Of a DNA stretch of 64,000 nt, positions 53,828 to 63,287 are shown piece by piece. Under the pieces are notes generated by a model. The model made no database searches. It was not told where the DNA came from and saw nothing but the letters and a program-made list of their open reading frames with translations. Every line of letters starts with the position of its first letter. The stretch's first letter is position 1. The translations under genes and the position numbers were made by a program. The stretch is taken from the NCBI GenBank assembly GCA_016718805.1, contig JADKCP010000001.1:62001-126000 (forward strand), read 5' to 3'. Source of the stretch: Bacteroidota bacterium. GTDB taxonomy: Bacteria > Bacteroidota > Bacteroidia > UBA4408.

Positions 53828-55380
53828 TTATTTTTTTAATCCAGTTAATGCCGAATTCAATCGCGCCAATACTTCCGATTTTCCTAATAGTTCAACCATA
53901 TCAAACAAAACCGGACCGCCTCCAACACCACTTAAACACACCCTAAATAATTGCATCACGGCACCTGGTGAAATTCCACACTTTTCAGCTGTTTCTTTAA
54001 ATAGCTTTTCGGTTTCACTAGCACTAAAATCAGCACAAGCAGAAAATGCTTCATGAAGTGTTTTAATAAAACCTTCAGAGGCCTCATTCCAGCGTTTCTT
54101 AATTACTTCTTGGTCATACTCTGTTGGAGCAACAAAAAAGTACTTTCCCGACTCCCAAAACTCTTCAACAAAATGTGATTTTTCTTTCACTAATTTACAT
54201 ACCCCCTCCACATAAGGCGTGGTAAACTGCTGTGATGACAAGTTAACCGCCTCGAGATGTTTTTGTAAAAGCGGAGAAAATAAATTCGCCAACTCGCTAT
54301 CGGTTTTTTGCGCAAATATTGTTGGTTAAACCACTTTGTTTTTTCAGGATCAAACTTCGCTCCCGATTTATTCACTCTTTCAAAACTGAACGCTTCAATT
54401 AATTCAGTCATTGAAAAAATCTCTTGGGTTGTTCCCGGATTCCATCCCAACATCGCAAGCATATTTGCGAAAGCCTCCGGAAAAAAACCACTTTCCTTGT
54501 AACCAATATATTGCTCACCGGTACTTGGATCATTCCAATTTAATGGAAACATGGGCAATCCGGATTTATCACGTTTCGATAATTTTCCATTCCCGTCCGG
54601 TTTTAAAATCAATGGCAAATGGGCCAATTGTGGCATTTTATCTTCCCATCCTAAATATCTATAAATAAGTATGTGCGCCGGAGCCGATGGTAACCACTCC
54701 TCCCCTCTTACTGCATGCGAAATCTCCATAAGGAAATCGTCAACAATGTGTGCCAAGTGATAGGTAGGCATGCCATCGCTTTTTAGTAAAACCTTATCAT
54801 CTACCTGCGACGAATTAACCAGCACCCATCCGCGAATAATATCGTGAAAACGAATTTCCTCATTCCTAGGAACCTTTAATCGAATTACAAAAGGAACCTT
54901 GTTTTGCATCAGTTTATTAACCTCGTCTTCGCTTAACGTAAGTGAATTGCGCATACTTTGACGCGAAACAGAATTGTATTGTGGTGCAGCAACTTTAGCA
55001 GCCTCTAAACGTTTGCGCATTGCGTCCAACTCTTCGGCAGTATCAAATGCATAATAAGCGTGTCCGCTTTTCACCAATTGATCGGCATACTGCTGATAAA
55101 TTCCTTTTTCTTTACGCTCGCTTTGGCGGTAAGGAGCATGTGGTCCTCCTACACCTACACCCTCGTCTATTTTAATTCCGGTCCATTGTAAAGCGGCAAT
55201 AATATACTCCTCGGCACCTTTAACAAAGCGGGTTTGATCAGTATCTTCTATTCGAAGCAAAAAATCGCCTCCGTGTTTTTTAGCAAATAAATAATTAAAC
55301 AATGCGGTTCTTACACCACCCATGTGCAAACCACCCGTTGGGCTTGGTGCAAAACGCAATCGTACTCTACGGTTTTCCAT
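53828..55380 (-). pseudogene. gltX: Glutamyl-tRNA synthetase, split by a one-base frameshift
   Basis: Class I aminoacyl-tRNA synthetase that charges tRNA-Glu. The first frame runs from [21 protein letters not shown] (HIGH-type motif) through RIEDTDQTR and [10 protein letters not shown] (KMSKS-type motif) to [11 protein letters not shown], then becomes nonsense. The second frame continues with [15 protein letters not shown] and the anticodon-binding domain to NSALTGLKK. The span is 1,553 nt, one short of 518 codons. The break is at the T-run 54304-54309; one more A in the coding strand gives RKKTDSELA. As gltX is normally essential, a homopolymer error in the sequence is the likeliest cause. 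The start at 55380 is the family N-terminus (ATG), 3 nt after a TATATTTG box; the longer GTG start at 55422 is unlikely. Confidence 0.92.
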
Positions 55381-55383
55381 CTC

Positions 55384-55408
55384 AAATATAAATTGAGGCG
55401 CAAAGATA
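55384..55408 (-). promoter_or_regulatory. Two -7 boxes upstream of gltX
   Basis: On the minus strand TATCTTTG (plus 55401-55408) and TATATTTG (plus 55384-55391) both match TAnnTTTG. The nearer box ends 3 nt before the ATG, so the farther one is the better positioned. No clear -33 box. Confidence 0.45.
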
Positions 55409-55488
55409 AAAAGTGAAACCACACAGCCGTTGACTTAACCAATAATAATTTGACACAACAGCTAATTGCTAAACTTAGTACATTTGCC

Positions 55489-56433
55489 ATGTATGAAAAC
55501 AACCATACAATTCACCTTACTAATACTAATACGTATATGCAACTACTTTCGCCCACAGCATGGACCGATTACGAACTGATTGATTCGGGAGATTTCGAAA
55601 AATTGGAAAGGTTTGGAAAGTACTTGACAATTCGTCCTGAACCACAGGCAGTATGGGATAAGCAACTCCCACGCAGCGAATGGGATAAAATGGCCCATGT
55701 GCGTTTTGTTTCTAAATCGAGCTCTTCTGGCGAATGGAAAAAGCTTAAAGAAATGCCTGATCAATGGAAAATAAATTATGCTTTTGCAGGAAATAATCAA
55801 TGGGCAAAAAACGAATCCCCAGCACTAACCTTCCGACTCGGACTCACCTCCTTTAAACATGTGGGGGTTTTCCCTGAACAAGCTGTTAATTGGGAATATA
55901 TTTATAACTCCATTACCTCAATAAAAGCAAATAACCCACGCTTTTTAAATTTATTTGCCTACACAGGAGGAGCTTCTTTAGCAGCAAAAGCAGCGGGTGC
56001 GGATGTTACCCATGTTGATTCAATTAAGCAGGTTGTTTCATGGGCAAAAGAAAATATGGACCATTCAAACCTAAGCAATATACGATGGGTAGTAGAAGAT
56101 GCGCTTAAGTTTGTAAAAAGGGAAGAAAAAAGAGGAAACAAATACAACGGAATAATATTAGACCCTCCCGCATTTGGTCACGGCCCTAGCGGCGAAAAAT
56201 GGAAGCTGGAAGACAATATTAATGAAATGATAAAAGGGGTGGTGAATTTGTTGGATGCCGATGAGCACTTTCTTATTTTAAACGCCTATTCGCTGGGTTT
56301 CTCTAGCATCATCATTGAGAACTTACTGCGTGAGAAAGGTGGCAAAAAACTTGAAACAGGAGAATTGTTTTTACAATCAAAAGTAAACAACAAGTTGCCC
56401 TTGGGGGTATTTGGAAGGTTTAAAAATTTTTAA
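55489..56433 (+). CDS. Class I SAM-dependent methyltransferase (RlmI/RlmK-like)
   Basis: Predicted nucleic-acid (probably rRNA) methyltransferase, 314 aa. The N-terminal part (about 1-110) is a small substrate-binding domain of the type seen in RlmI/RlmK relatives (LIDSGDFEKLERFGKYLTIRPEPQAVWDK). The catalytic Rossmann domain shows FLNLFAYTGGASLAAKAAGA (SAM motif I), THVDSIKQVVSWAKEN, RWVVEDALKF and the catalytic-type motif IILDPPAFGHGPSGEKW. The ATG at 55489 is preferred over the upstream in-frame ATG at 55450 because TACATTTG at 55479-55486 is a good -7 box and would lie inside the longer form. It is divergent from gltX with about 100 bp between. The exact target base cannot be read from sequence. 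Confidence 0.85.
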   Translation: MYENNHTIHLTNTNTYMQLLSPTAWTDYELIDSGDFEKLERFGKYLTIRPEPQAVWDKQLPRSEWDKMAHVRFVSKSSSSGEWKKLKEMPDQWKINYAFAGNNQWAKNESPALTFRLGLTSFKHVGVFPEQAVNWEYIYNSITSIKANNPRFLNLFAYTGGASLAAKAAGADVTHVDSIKQVVSWAKENMDHSNLSNIRWVVEDALKFVKREEKRGNKYNGIILDPPAFGHGPSGEKWKLEDNINEMIKGVVNLLDADEHFLILNAYSLGFSSIIIENLLREKGGKKLETGELFLQSKVNNKLPLGVFGRFKNF

Positions 56434-56535
56434 ACCCAACCCCTCTCCTTTTAACATTTCTTTTAATCCCAACAAGAACGCAAACTCTTTCTTTAGCTAT
56501 ATTTGCAGTATTCGTGTTAATTACACCGATCTCCG

Positions 56536-59500
56536 ATGAATAACTATCAGGTCTTGATTGATAAACTCGATGAGTTTATTCGAAAATATTATAAAAATAA
56601 GCTCATCAAAGGCAGTATTTACTTTACCGGCCTTTTTCTGCTGTTTTACTTACTTGTTGCTGTTTTCGAATACTATGGAAACTTTGGAACAGCCGTTCGT
56701 ACTGCATTGTTTTACTTTTTGGTGCTGAGTGCGTTTGGTATCTTGCTTCGTTGGATTTTAATACCCTTGTTTAAATTATACAAACTTGGCAATACCATTA
56801 CCCACGAACAAGCCTCTGAAATTATCGGAAAACACTTTTCTGGTGTAAAAGACAAGCTTCTAAACACCTTGCAATTGCAGGCGCTTCAACAAAATCAGGA
56901 AACCGGCATTTCACTGTCTTTGCTGGAAGCCGGAATTAACCAAAAAATTCAAGAACTAAAGCCAATTCCTTTTACTTCAGCAATCGATTTTAGTCAAAAC
57001 AAAAAGTACCTCAAGTTTGCCCTAGTACCAATTTTTATATTGCTAATTCTTTTGGTTTTTTCACCGGGAATCATCACCGAAGCAACCAATAGGCTGGTTA
57101 AGCACAATGTTTATTTCGAAAAGAAAGCCCCCTTTCAAATTGAAATACAAAACAAAAACCTATCAGCTGTTCAACAAAAGGATTTTGAATTGCAAGTTAA
57201 AGTGAGTGGAAGCGAAATTCCATCTGCTATTTTTATTGAAATTGATAAAATAGACTATCCATTAAAAAAGGAAAACACGGTAGATTTTACCTACCTATTT
57301 AAAAACCTCCAAAGCACCATAAAATTTAAATTACACGCAGATGGCTTTTATTCTAAGGACTACGAACTGCGGGTGCTTCCCAATCCTGTTTTGCTTAATT
57401 TTGATATTACCATAAACTACCCAGCCTACCTTCATAAAAACAACGAAGTTTTGCACAATACCGGCGATTTGGTGATTCCTTCAGGTACTAAAGTTAGCTG
57501 GGCTTTCACAACACAAAACACCAAACAACTAATTCTCGGGTTTGGCGATACAGCCTTGCAAATTAGTCAATCTTCCGAAAATACCTTTACCTACTCTAAC
57601 CGCTATTTTAGAAATAAAACCTATGCTGTGATTACAGCTAATCAGTATCTTAGAAGTCGCGACAGTATTGTATATTCAATAAATGTAATACCTGACCAAT
57701 ATCCTGCCATTCAGGTTGAAGAACGTCCCGACTCGTTATCGTCAAAACTGATTGCTTTTCGTGGTGAAATAAAAGACGACTACGGATTTAGCAAACTCAA
57801 CTTTATTTACAAGCTTATTAATGCAGGCGATAGCGAGCTGCTTGCGTTTGTTCAAAACAATGAAAAAATTGTGGAACTACCGGTGAACAAAGCCAGTACA
57901 CTAGACAACTTTTTTCACTATTGGGATTTGTCGAGCCTTGGAATATTACCCGGTGAACAAGTTGAATATTATTTTGAAGTGTGGGACAACGACGGTGTAA
58001 GTGGAGCAAAATCGGCGCGTACACAAAAAATGATATTTAAGGCGCCCACCCTTCAACAACTAAGCGAGGCAACTGAGAAAAACAATTCTAAAATAAAGGA
58101 AGATCTTCAGGAAAGCCTTAAAAAGGCCAAGGAGTTGCAAAAGGACATGAACGATATCAGCAAAAAGCTGATGGATAAAAAAAGTCCCGGATTTGAAGAA
58201 AAAAAGAAATTACAAGAGTTGCTAAACAAACAGAAGGAGCTGCAAAAAACAGTAGAAGAACTGCAAAAAGAAAATTCAAAAAACAATCAAGAGCAAAGCG
58301 AGTATAAGAAGCCCGACGAACAGCTGGCCGAAAAACAAGCACAATTAGAGAAACTGTTTAATGAATTACTAAGTGAAGAAATGAAGGAAAAGGTGAGAGA
58401 GCTTCAAAAACTGCTCGAGAACTTTGATAAGGAGAAAACGCAAGAGGCGCTCGATAAAATGAAGCTCGACAACAAAGACCTAGAAAAGCAGCTCGACAGA
58501 CAACTAGAATTATTTAAACAATTGGAGCTGGAACAAAAGTTAAAAGATACACAAACCAAACTTGAAGATCTTGCCAAAAAGCAAAATGAATTAGCAGAGA
58601 AGTCCAAAGACAAGGATTCTGACAATAAACAATTGGAAGGAAAACAAGATGAGCTGAATAAGAAATTCGACGACATTAAAAAGGATATCAGCGATTTAGA
58701 AAAGAAAAACGAAGAGCTCGAAAAGCCACACGACTTGCCAAAAACCACCGAAGAGCAAAAGGAGATTGAAAAAGAAATGAATGAGGCAAAGGAAAGTTTG
58801 GGTGAGAAGAAAAACAAAAAAGCTTCAGATGCTCAAAAAAAGGCAGCACAAAAGCAAGAGGAGTTAGCGCAAAAACTCGAAAACATGCAAAAAGAAATGC
58901 AGAATGAAGAAAACGCAGAAGACATTGATGCACTGCGCGCAATTCTTGAAAACTTAATCGAGCTAAGCTTCGATCAGGAAGCCTTGATGAAACAATTGAA
59001 CACCACTCAAATTAACAACCCTCAATACCTGAAAGTGGCACAAGGCCAGAAAAAGCTAAAAGACGATGCTAAGATGATTGAAGATTCGTTATTTGCTTTG
59101 AGTAAACGCAATCCAAAAATTGAAAACATTGTAAACAAAGAAATTGGTGACATTAATTCCAATATGGAAAAGGGAATAAAGTTTTTAGCCGAACGCCAAA
59201 GCCCAATGGCAGCTGCTCGCCAACAACAAGTAATGACCTCTATTAACAACCTTGCGCTCTTGCTAAGTGAATCTTTAAACCAAATGCAACAACAACAGCA
59301 AAAGAGCAAACCCGGGTCGGGGAATTGTAAAAAGCCGGGCAAAGACTCGAAACCAAGCGCGGCTACCATGCAGAAACTTCAAAAGGAAATTAACGATCAA
59401 ATAAAAAAATTGAAAGAAGGCATGGACAATCCGAATGGGAAAAAAGAAGGAAAGGGAAAGAATGGTACTGCCGGAAAACCTAAAAATAGCGGCGAAAGCG

Positions 59501-59919
59501 AGCAGCTGAGCAAACTTGCAGCGCAACAGGAGGCCCTTAGAAGAGAATTACAAAAAATGGCGGGACAAATGGATAAGAATGGAAAATCGGGGAATGCAGA
59601 GTTGAAACGAATTGCCGACAACATGGAAAAAACCGAAACCGATTTGGTAAACAAACGCATTAGCCAAGAAACCTTGAACCGACAAGAAGAAATATTAACT
59701 CGACTGCTAGAAGCTGAAAAGGCAGAGAGAGAGCGAGAACAAGATGAAAAACGACAGAGTACAGAATCAAAAGATTTAATAAATCGTAACCAAAATTTAT
59801 TTATTGAGTATAACCTCCTTAAACAAAAAGAAGCTGAGTTGCTCAAGACCGTCCCTCCTGCGCTAAATTCTTTTTATAAAACGAAAGTCAATGAATATTT
59901 TAATACATTTGAAAAATAA
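56536..59919 (+). CDS. DUF4175 membrane protein with long coiled coil (1,127 aa)
   Basis: Large membrane protein of the Bacteroidota DUF4175 family; function unknown. Three membrane segments lie near residues 25-48, 56-78 and 155-175 (e.g. LVPIFILLILLVFSPG). A beta-rich extracytoplasmic region follows (about 180-510). Then come about 500 residues of highly charged Lys/Glu/Gln coiled coil (KELQKTVEELQKENSKNN type) with low-complexity stretches near 905-985 (QQQQQKSKPGSGNCKKPGK). TATATTTG at 56498-56505 is a good -7 box 30 nt before the ATG. The RsbW-like gene starts 13 nt after the stop and ybeY follows, so the three probably form an operon. In other genomes DUF4175 proteins can sit near MoxR/VWA-type genes; none is seen here. 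Confidence 0.8.
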   Translation: MNNYQVLIDKLDEFIRKYYKNKLIKGSIYFTGLFLLFYLLVAVFEYYGNFGTAVRTALFYFLVLSAFGILLRWILIPLFKLYKLGNTITHEQASEIIGKHFSGVKDKLLNTLQLQALQQNQETGISLSLLEAGINQKIQELKPIPFTSAIDFSQNKKYLKFALVPIFILLILLVFSPGIITEATNRLVKHNVYFEKKAPFQIEIQNKNLSAVQQKDFELQVKVSGSEIPSAIFIEIDKIDYPLKKENTVDFTYLFKNLQSTIKFKLHADGFYSKDYELRVLPNPVLLNFDITINYPAYLHKNNEVLHNTGDLVIPSGTKVSWAFTTQNTKQLILGFGDTALQISQSSENTFTYSNRYFRNKTYAVITANQYLRSRDSIVYSINVIPDQYPAIQVEERPDSLSSKLIAFRGEIKDDYGFSKLNFIYKLINAGDSELLAFVQNNEKIVELPVNKASTLDNFFHYWDLSSLGILPGEQVEYYFEVWDNDGVSGAKSARTQKMIFKAPTLQQLSEATEKNNSKIKEDLQESLKKAKELQKDMNDISKKLMDKKSPGFEEKKKLQELLNKQKELQKTVEELQKENSKNNQEQSEYKKPDEQLAEKQAQLEKLFNELLSEEMKEKVRELQKLLENFDKEKTQEALDKMKLDNKDLEKQLDRQLELFKQLELEQKLKDTQTKLEDLAKKQNELAEKSKDKDSDNKQLEGKQDELNKKFDDIKKDISDLEKKNEELEKPHDLPKTTEEQKEIEKEMNEAKESLGEKKNKKASDAQKKAAQKQEELAQKLENMQKEMQNEENAEDIDALRAILENLIELSFDQEALMKQLNTTQINNPQYLKVAQGQKKLKDDAKMIEDSLFALSKRNPKIENIVNKEIGDINSNMEKGIKFLAERQSPMAAARQQQVMTSINNLALLLSESLNQMQQQQQKSKPGSGNCKKPGKDSKPSAATMQKLQKEINDQIKKLKEGMDNPNGKKEGKGKNGTAGKPKNSGESEQLSKLAAQQEALRRELQKMAGQMDKNGKSGNAELKRIADNMEKTETDLVNKRISQETLNRQEEILTRLLEAEKAEREREQDEKRQSTESKDLINRNQNLFIEYNLLKQKEAELLKTVPPALNSFYKTKVNEYFNTFEK

Positions 59920-59932
59920 TTTTAGCACAATT

Positions 59933-60346
59933 ATGGAAAAATTCAGCATCAATATCGCTTCTCGCTATGAAGACATGGCACTGGTTGAAAAACTGGTACA
60001 AGATGTGTGCGATAAATGGCAGTTGCACGAAGAATCGTTTGGAAACATTTTGGTTGCAGTTACTGAAGCTGTTAATAATGCTATTCAACACGGCAACAAA
60101 TCAAATCCCGATAAAAAAATTGATATCGAGTTTAAGCCCGATAAAGACATAATTAACTGTTATGTAAAGGATGAAGGCCAAGGCTTTGATTATACAAATA
60201 TTCCCGACCCAACCGATCCCGAAAACATTGAAAAACTAAACGGAAGAGGCGTTTTTCTTATGAAGCACCTTGCCGATGAAGTTCAATTTCATGAGAACGG
60301 CAGAATTGTTCAACTTAGTTTTAAGTCGCCACACATGGTGGCCTAA
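59933..60346 (+). CDS. RsbW/SpoIIAB-like serine kinase-type ATPase (anti-sigma type)
   Basis: Small GHKL ATPase, 137 aa from the ATG at 59933 (KFSINIASRYEDMALVEKLV); the in-frame ATG at 59891 overlaps the upstream gene by 29 nt and is less likely. It has the N box in TEAVNNAIQHGN, the G1 box in DEGQGFD and the G2 region in LNGRGVFLMKHLADEV. Such proteins bind a sigma factor or phosphorylate an STAS anti-anti-sigma protein. No sigma factor or STAS gene is in the window, so the partner is unknown. It sits between the DUF4175 gene and ybeY with gaps of 13 and 18 nt. Confidence 0.87.
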   Translation: MEKFSINIASRYEDMALVEKLVQDVCDKWQLHEESFGNILVAVTEAVNNAIQHGNKSNPDKKIDIEFKPDKDIINCYVKDEGQGFDYTNIPDPTDPENIEKLNGRGVFLMKHLADEVQFHENGRIVQLSFKSPHMVA

Positions 60347-60364
60347 CACTCTACTTCTTTTAAG

Positions 60365-60823
60365 TTGATTCATTTTTTTTCAGAAGGCATAAATTACGCT
60401 ATACCGTTTAAGAACGAGCTTAAGAAATGGATTAACAACACCATTAAAAGCGAAGGAAAAAAGTGCGGAACCATAAACTTTATTTTTTGTACAGACAGTT
60501 ATTTGTTTGAGATAAATAAAACCTATCTAAACCATCACACACTTACAGACATTATTACCTTTCCAATTGAAAATTTACCGCTTTCTACTACCAGGGAAAC
60601 AGGAATAAGCGGTGAAATTTATATTAGCCTAGATAGGGTATTCGAAAATGCTACTATTTTTAACACATCTCCCGGAGAAGAATTATGTCGTGTTATGATT
60701 CACGGCATTCTTCATTTATGCGGCTATTCCGACAAAACAACAAAACAAAAGGCGCAAATGCGTGTTTTAGAAAGCAAGTATCTTCGTGTTAAGGAAGTGA
60801 CATTGCCTTCAATGGAGTATTAA
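60365..60823 (+). CDS. ybeY: Endoribonuclease/rRNA maturation factor YbeY
   Basis: Metal-dependent protein needed for 16S rRNA 3'-end maturation and 70S quality control, 152 aa. Seen: CTDSYLFEINKTYLNHHTLTDIITFP (family core), SGEIYISLDRVFENA and the metal motif MIHGILHLCGYSDKT. The usual third metal His (HGxLHLxGYxH) is Asp here, a variation I recall from Bacteroidota YbeY. The start appears to be TTG at 60365: no in-frame ATG or GTG exists between it and the in-frame stop of the upstream gene. It is the last gene of the DUF4175 operon, and a strong promoter for the TonB receptor follows. Confidence 0.88.
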   Translation: MIHFFSEGINYAIPFKNELKKWINNTIKSEGKKCGTINFIFCTDSYLFEINKTYLNHHTLTDIITFPIENLPLSTTRETGISGEIYISLDRVFENATIFNTSPGEELCRVMIHGILHLCGYSDKTTKQKAQMRVLESKYLRVKEVTLPSMEY

Positions 60824-60849
60824 TATTGCAGTTAAATCTTCTTGGAAAC

Positions 60850-60880
60850 TTTGTCAGCAAAAAAAGTTTCCATAGTTTTG
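60850..60880 (+). promoter_or_regulatory. Consensus Bacteroidota promoter of the TonB receptor
   Basis: TTTG at 60850-60853 and TAGTTTTG at 60873-60880 are separated by exactly 19 nt, the best match to TTTG-N19-TAnnTTTG in the window. The ATG at 60926 lies about 40 nt beyond the expected start site. Confidence 0.75.
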
Positions 60881-60925
60881 GCGCCGCTTAAATCAAATCA
60901 ACCACATCACCAACACCTGTGTATT

Positions 60926-63280
60926 ATGCGCAAAATCAAAGTTATCACGCTTGTTTATATTCTGTTTTTAGTAGTTGGCTTGAAGGCTCAGGCGCAAGAA
61001 AAATTTACACTTAGCGGCTATGTTAAGAATGCCAAAAATGGTGAAGAAATTATTGGAGCTGTTATCTCTGTAAAGGGCACATCTAATGGCGTTGCAACCA
61101 ATCCATATGGTTTTTACTCACTTACTTTACCCAAAGGAAAGTATACCATTGTTTACACACTGATAGGTTTTGAGCCTCAAGGGTTCGAAGTTGAACTTTA
61201 TGCAAATAAAACGAATACCATTGAATTAAGTGAAAAGAATCAGGAGTTGAAAGAGGTAGAAATTGTTAGTGAGCGCGCTGATGGAAACGTAAAGAATGTG
61301 GAAATGAGCGTAAATAAATTAGATATAAAAACGATAAAGAAAATTCCTGCCCTGCTTGGTGAAGTTGACATTATTAGGGGCATACAGCTATTGCCGGGCG
61401 TGAGTACTGTAGGTGAAGGTGCCCAAGGTTTTAATGTTCGTGGCGGTGGAGTTGATCAAAATTTGGTACTATTGGATGAAGCCCCTGTGTTTAACTCATC
61501 ACATTTGTTTGGTTTCTTTTCGGTATTTAATCCAGATGCCGTAAAAGATGTTAAGCTTATCAAGGGCGGAATCCCTGCACAATATGGAGGAAGACTTTCG
61601 AGTATTTTAGATGTTCGTTTAAACGAGGGAAACAACAAGAAACTTGCTGTAAATGGCGGTATTGGCTTAATTTTTAGCCGCCTTACAATTGAAGCCCCCA
61701 TTGTAAAAGATAAATGTTCCTTTATTGTTGCCGGACGGCGCTCATACATTGACTTTTTAGCTAAGCCCTTTTTGCGCGATGATTTAAAAAAGTCGAAGTT
61801 TTATTTTTATGATTTAACCGCTAAGGTTAATTATATTATTAATGATAAGAACAGAGTATACGCATCCGGTTATTTGGGCCGTGATGTATTTAGTTCAGGT
61901 TTTAAATCTAACTGGGGAAACACCACCACGACCATTCGTTGGAATCACCTGTTTAACCAGAAATTATTTTTAAACACGACAGCTTTTTACAGTAATTACG
62001 ATTACGAATTAGTTTTTGGACAACCTAACGGAGATCAGTTTAGCTGGCGATCAAAAATAATTAATTATAGCCTTAAGCCGGAATTTACCTATTACGCCAA
62101 TACGAAGAACACTGTGCACATTGGAGGACAAGCTACCCTTTATGATTTTAGGCCGGGAAGAGCGACCTTCACAAGTGGAGATCAAAGCAGTGATATAAGT
62201 TTGAAAGATAAGTGGGGCGTGGAGAGTGCAGTGTATCTTGATAATGAGCAACGAATTGGCGGTAGAATTACAGCACAGTATGGATTGCGATACTCCATGT
62301 GGCAATATGTTGGACCGGGTAAGGTGTATACTTATCGCGACACAGTTCCAAATATTTCAAAACCACTTGATGATACTACCAATGCAGCAAGCGGAAAAGT
62401 CATAAAGCAATATGGAAATTTAGAACCTCGTTTCAATGTGAAGTTTGATCTTACAGAATCGAGCAGCATTAAGGCCAGCTATACTCGAATTTCCCAGTAT
62501 TTACACCTTGTTTCAAATACATCGGCAAGTACGCCACTTGATGTATGGACACCAACCACAAATAACATAAAACCGCAAATCTGCGACCAGGTTGCTGCAG
62601 GTTATTTTAAAAATTTTGGTGAGTCAAATAATTATGAAAGCTCCGTTGAAATTTATTATAAGAACATGTCAAATCAAGTTGATTATATTGACAATGCGAA
62701 TCTATTATTAAACGAGTACATAGAGGCTGAATTGTTGAATGGCAAGGGAAGAGCTTATGGATTAGAACTTTTTGTGAAGAAAAACAAAGGAAAGTTTACG
62801 GGTTGGCTAAGTTATACTTTAGCCAGAACGGAGCGAAAGGTAGAAGGCATCAACAAGGGAGATTGGTATCCGAATCGTTTTGATAAACTTCATAATTTAA
62901 ATTTAGTTGGATTTTATCAGTTTAATAAGAAATGGGACATGTCTGCAACTTTTGCATTTGCTACAGGAACACCTTCAACTTTTCCAACCAATCGAATAGT
63001 TGTGCAAGGATACATTATTCCAACAAATGCAGATGAGAAACGCAATAACTACCGAATTCCAGCTTATCACCGCCTTGACTTGTCGGTAACACGCCAAGGT
63101 AAAGTTCGCAAACGATATGAAAGCTTTTGGGTGTTTTCGGTATATAACGTGTACGGACGACACAATGCTTTTAGTGTGTATTTTCAACAAAGTGATTCCG
63201 GCACTAATTCTACTGAAGCAATTCAGTATAGCATCATCGCAAGGCCTATTCCTTCTATTTCTTACAACTTTAAATTTTAA
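60926..63280 (+). CDS. TonB-dependent receptor with carboxypeptidase-like regulatory domain
   Basis: Outer-membrane active-transport receptor, 784 aa from the ATG at 60926. An upstream frame to 60842 would run through the promoter, so the ATG at the signal peptide (RKIKVITLVYILFLVVGLKAQA) is chosen. Domains: CarboxypepD_reg-like (about 22-110, FTLSGYVKNAKNGEEIIGAV); plug (about 115-240, with IPALLGEVDIIRGIQLLPGV, GFNVRGGGVDQNLVLLDEAP and IPAQYGGRLSSILDV); then the beta-barrel to the C-terminal SYNFKF. This class, with its VFNSSHLFGFFSVFN plug, typically pairs with a DUF4249 lipoprotein, and one follows after 7 nt. The substrate is unknown. Confidence 0.92.
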   Translation: MRKIKVITLVYILFLVVGLKAQAQEKFTLSGYVKNAKNGEEIIGAVISVKGTSNGVATNPYGFYSLTLPKGKYTIVYTLIGFEPQGFEVELYANKTNTIELSEKNQELKEVEIVSERADGNVKNVEMSVNKLDIKTIKKIPALLGEVDIIRGIQLLPGVSTVGEGAQGFNVRGGGVDQNLVLLDEAPVFNSSHLFGFFSVFNPDAVKDVKLIKGGIPAQYGGRLSSILDVRLNEGNNKKLAVNGGIGLIFSRLTIEAPIVKDKCSFIVAGRRSYIDFLAKPFLRDDLKKSKFYFYDLTAKVNYIINDKNRVYASGYLGRDVFSSGFKSNWGNTTTTIRWNHLFNQKLFLNTTAFYSNYDYELVFGQPNGDQFSWRSKIINYSLKPEFTYYANTKNTVHIGGQATLYDFRPGRATFTSGDQSSDISLKDKWGVESAVYLDNEQRIGGRITAQYGLRYSMWQYVGPGKVYTYRDTVPNISKPLDDTTNAASGKVIKQYGNLEPRFNVKFDLTESSSIKASYTRISQYLHLVSNTSASTPLDVWTPTTNNIKPQICDQVAAGYFKNFGESNNYESSVEIYYKNMSNQVDYIDNANLLLNEYIEAELLNGKGRAYGLELFVKKNKGKFTGWLSYTLARTERKVEGINKGDWYPNRFDKLHNLNLVGFYQFNKKWDMSATFAFATGTPSTFPTNRIVVQGYIIPTNADEKRNNYRIPAYHRLDLSVTRQGKVRKRYESFWVFSVYNVYGRHNAFSVYFQQSDSGTNSTEAIQYSIIARPIPSISYNFKF

Positions 63281-63287
63281 TGATAAA

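Noticed and set aside
58404..59846. Ser/Phe-rich antisense ORFs opposite the DUF4175 coiled coil
   Set aside because: Low-complexity complements of Lys/Glu codons; no start signals or domains.
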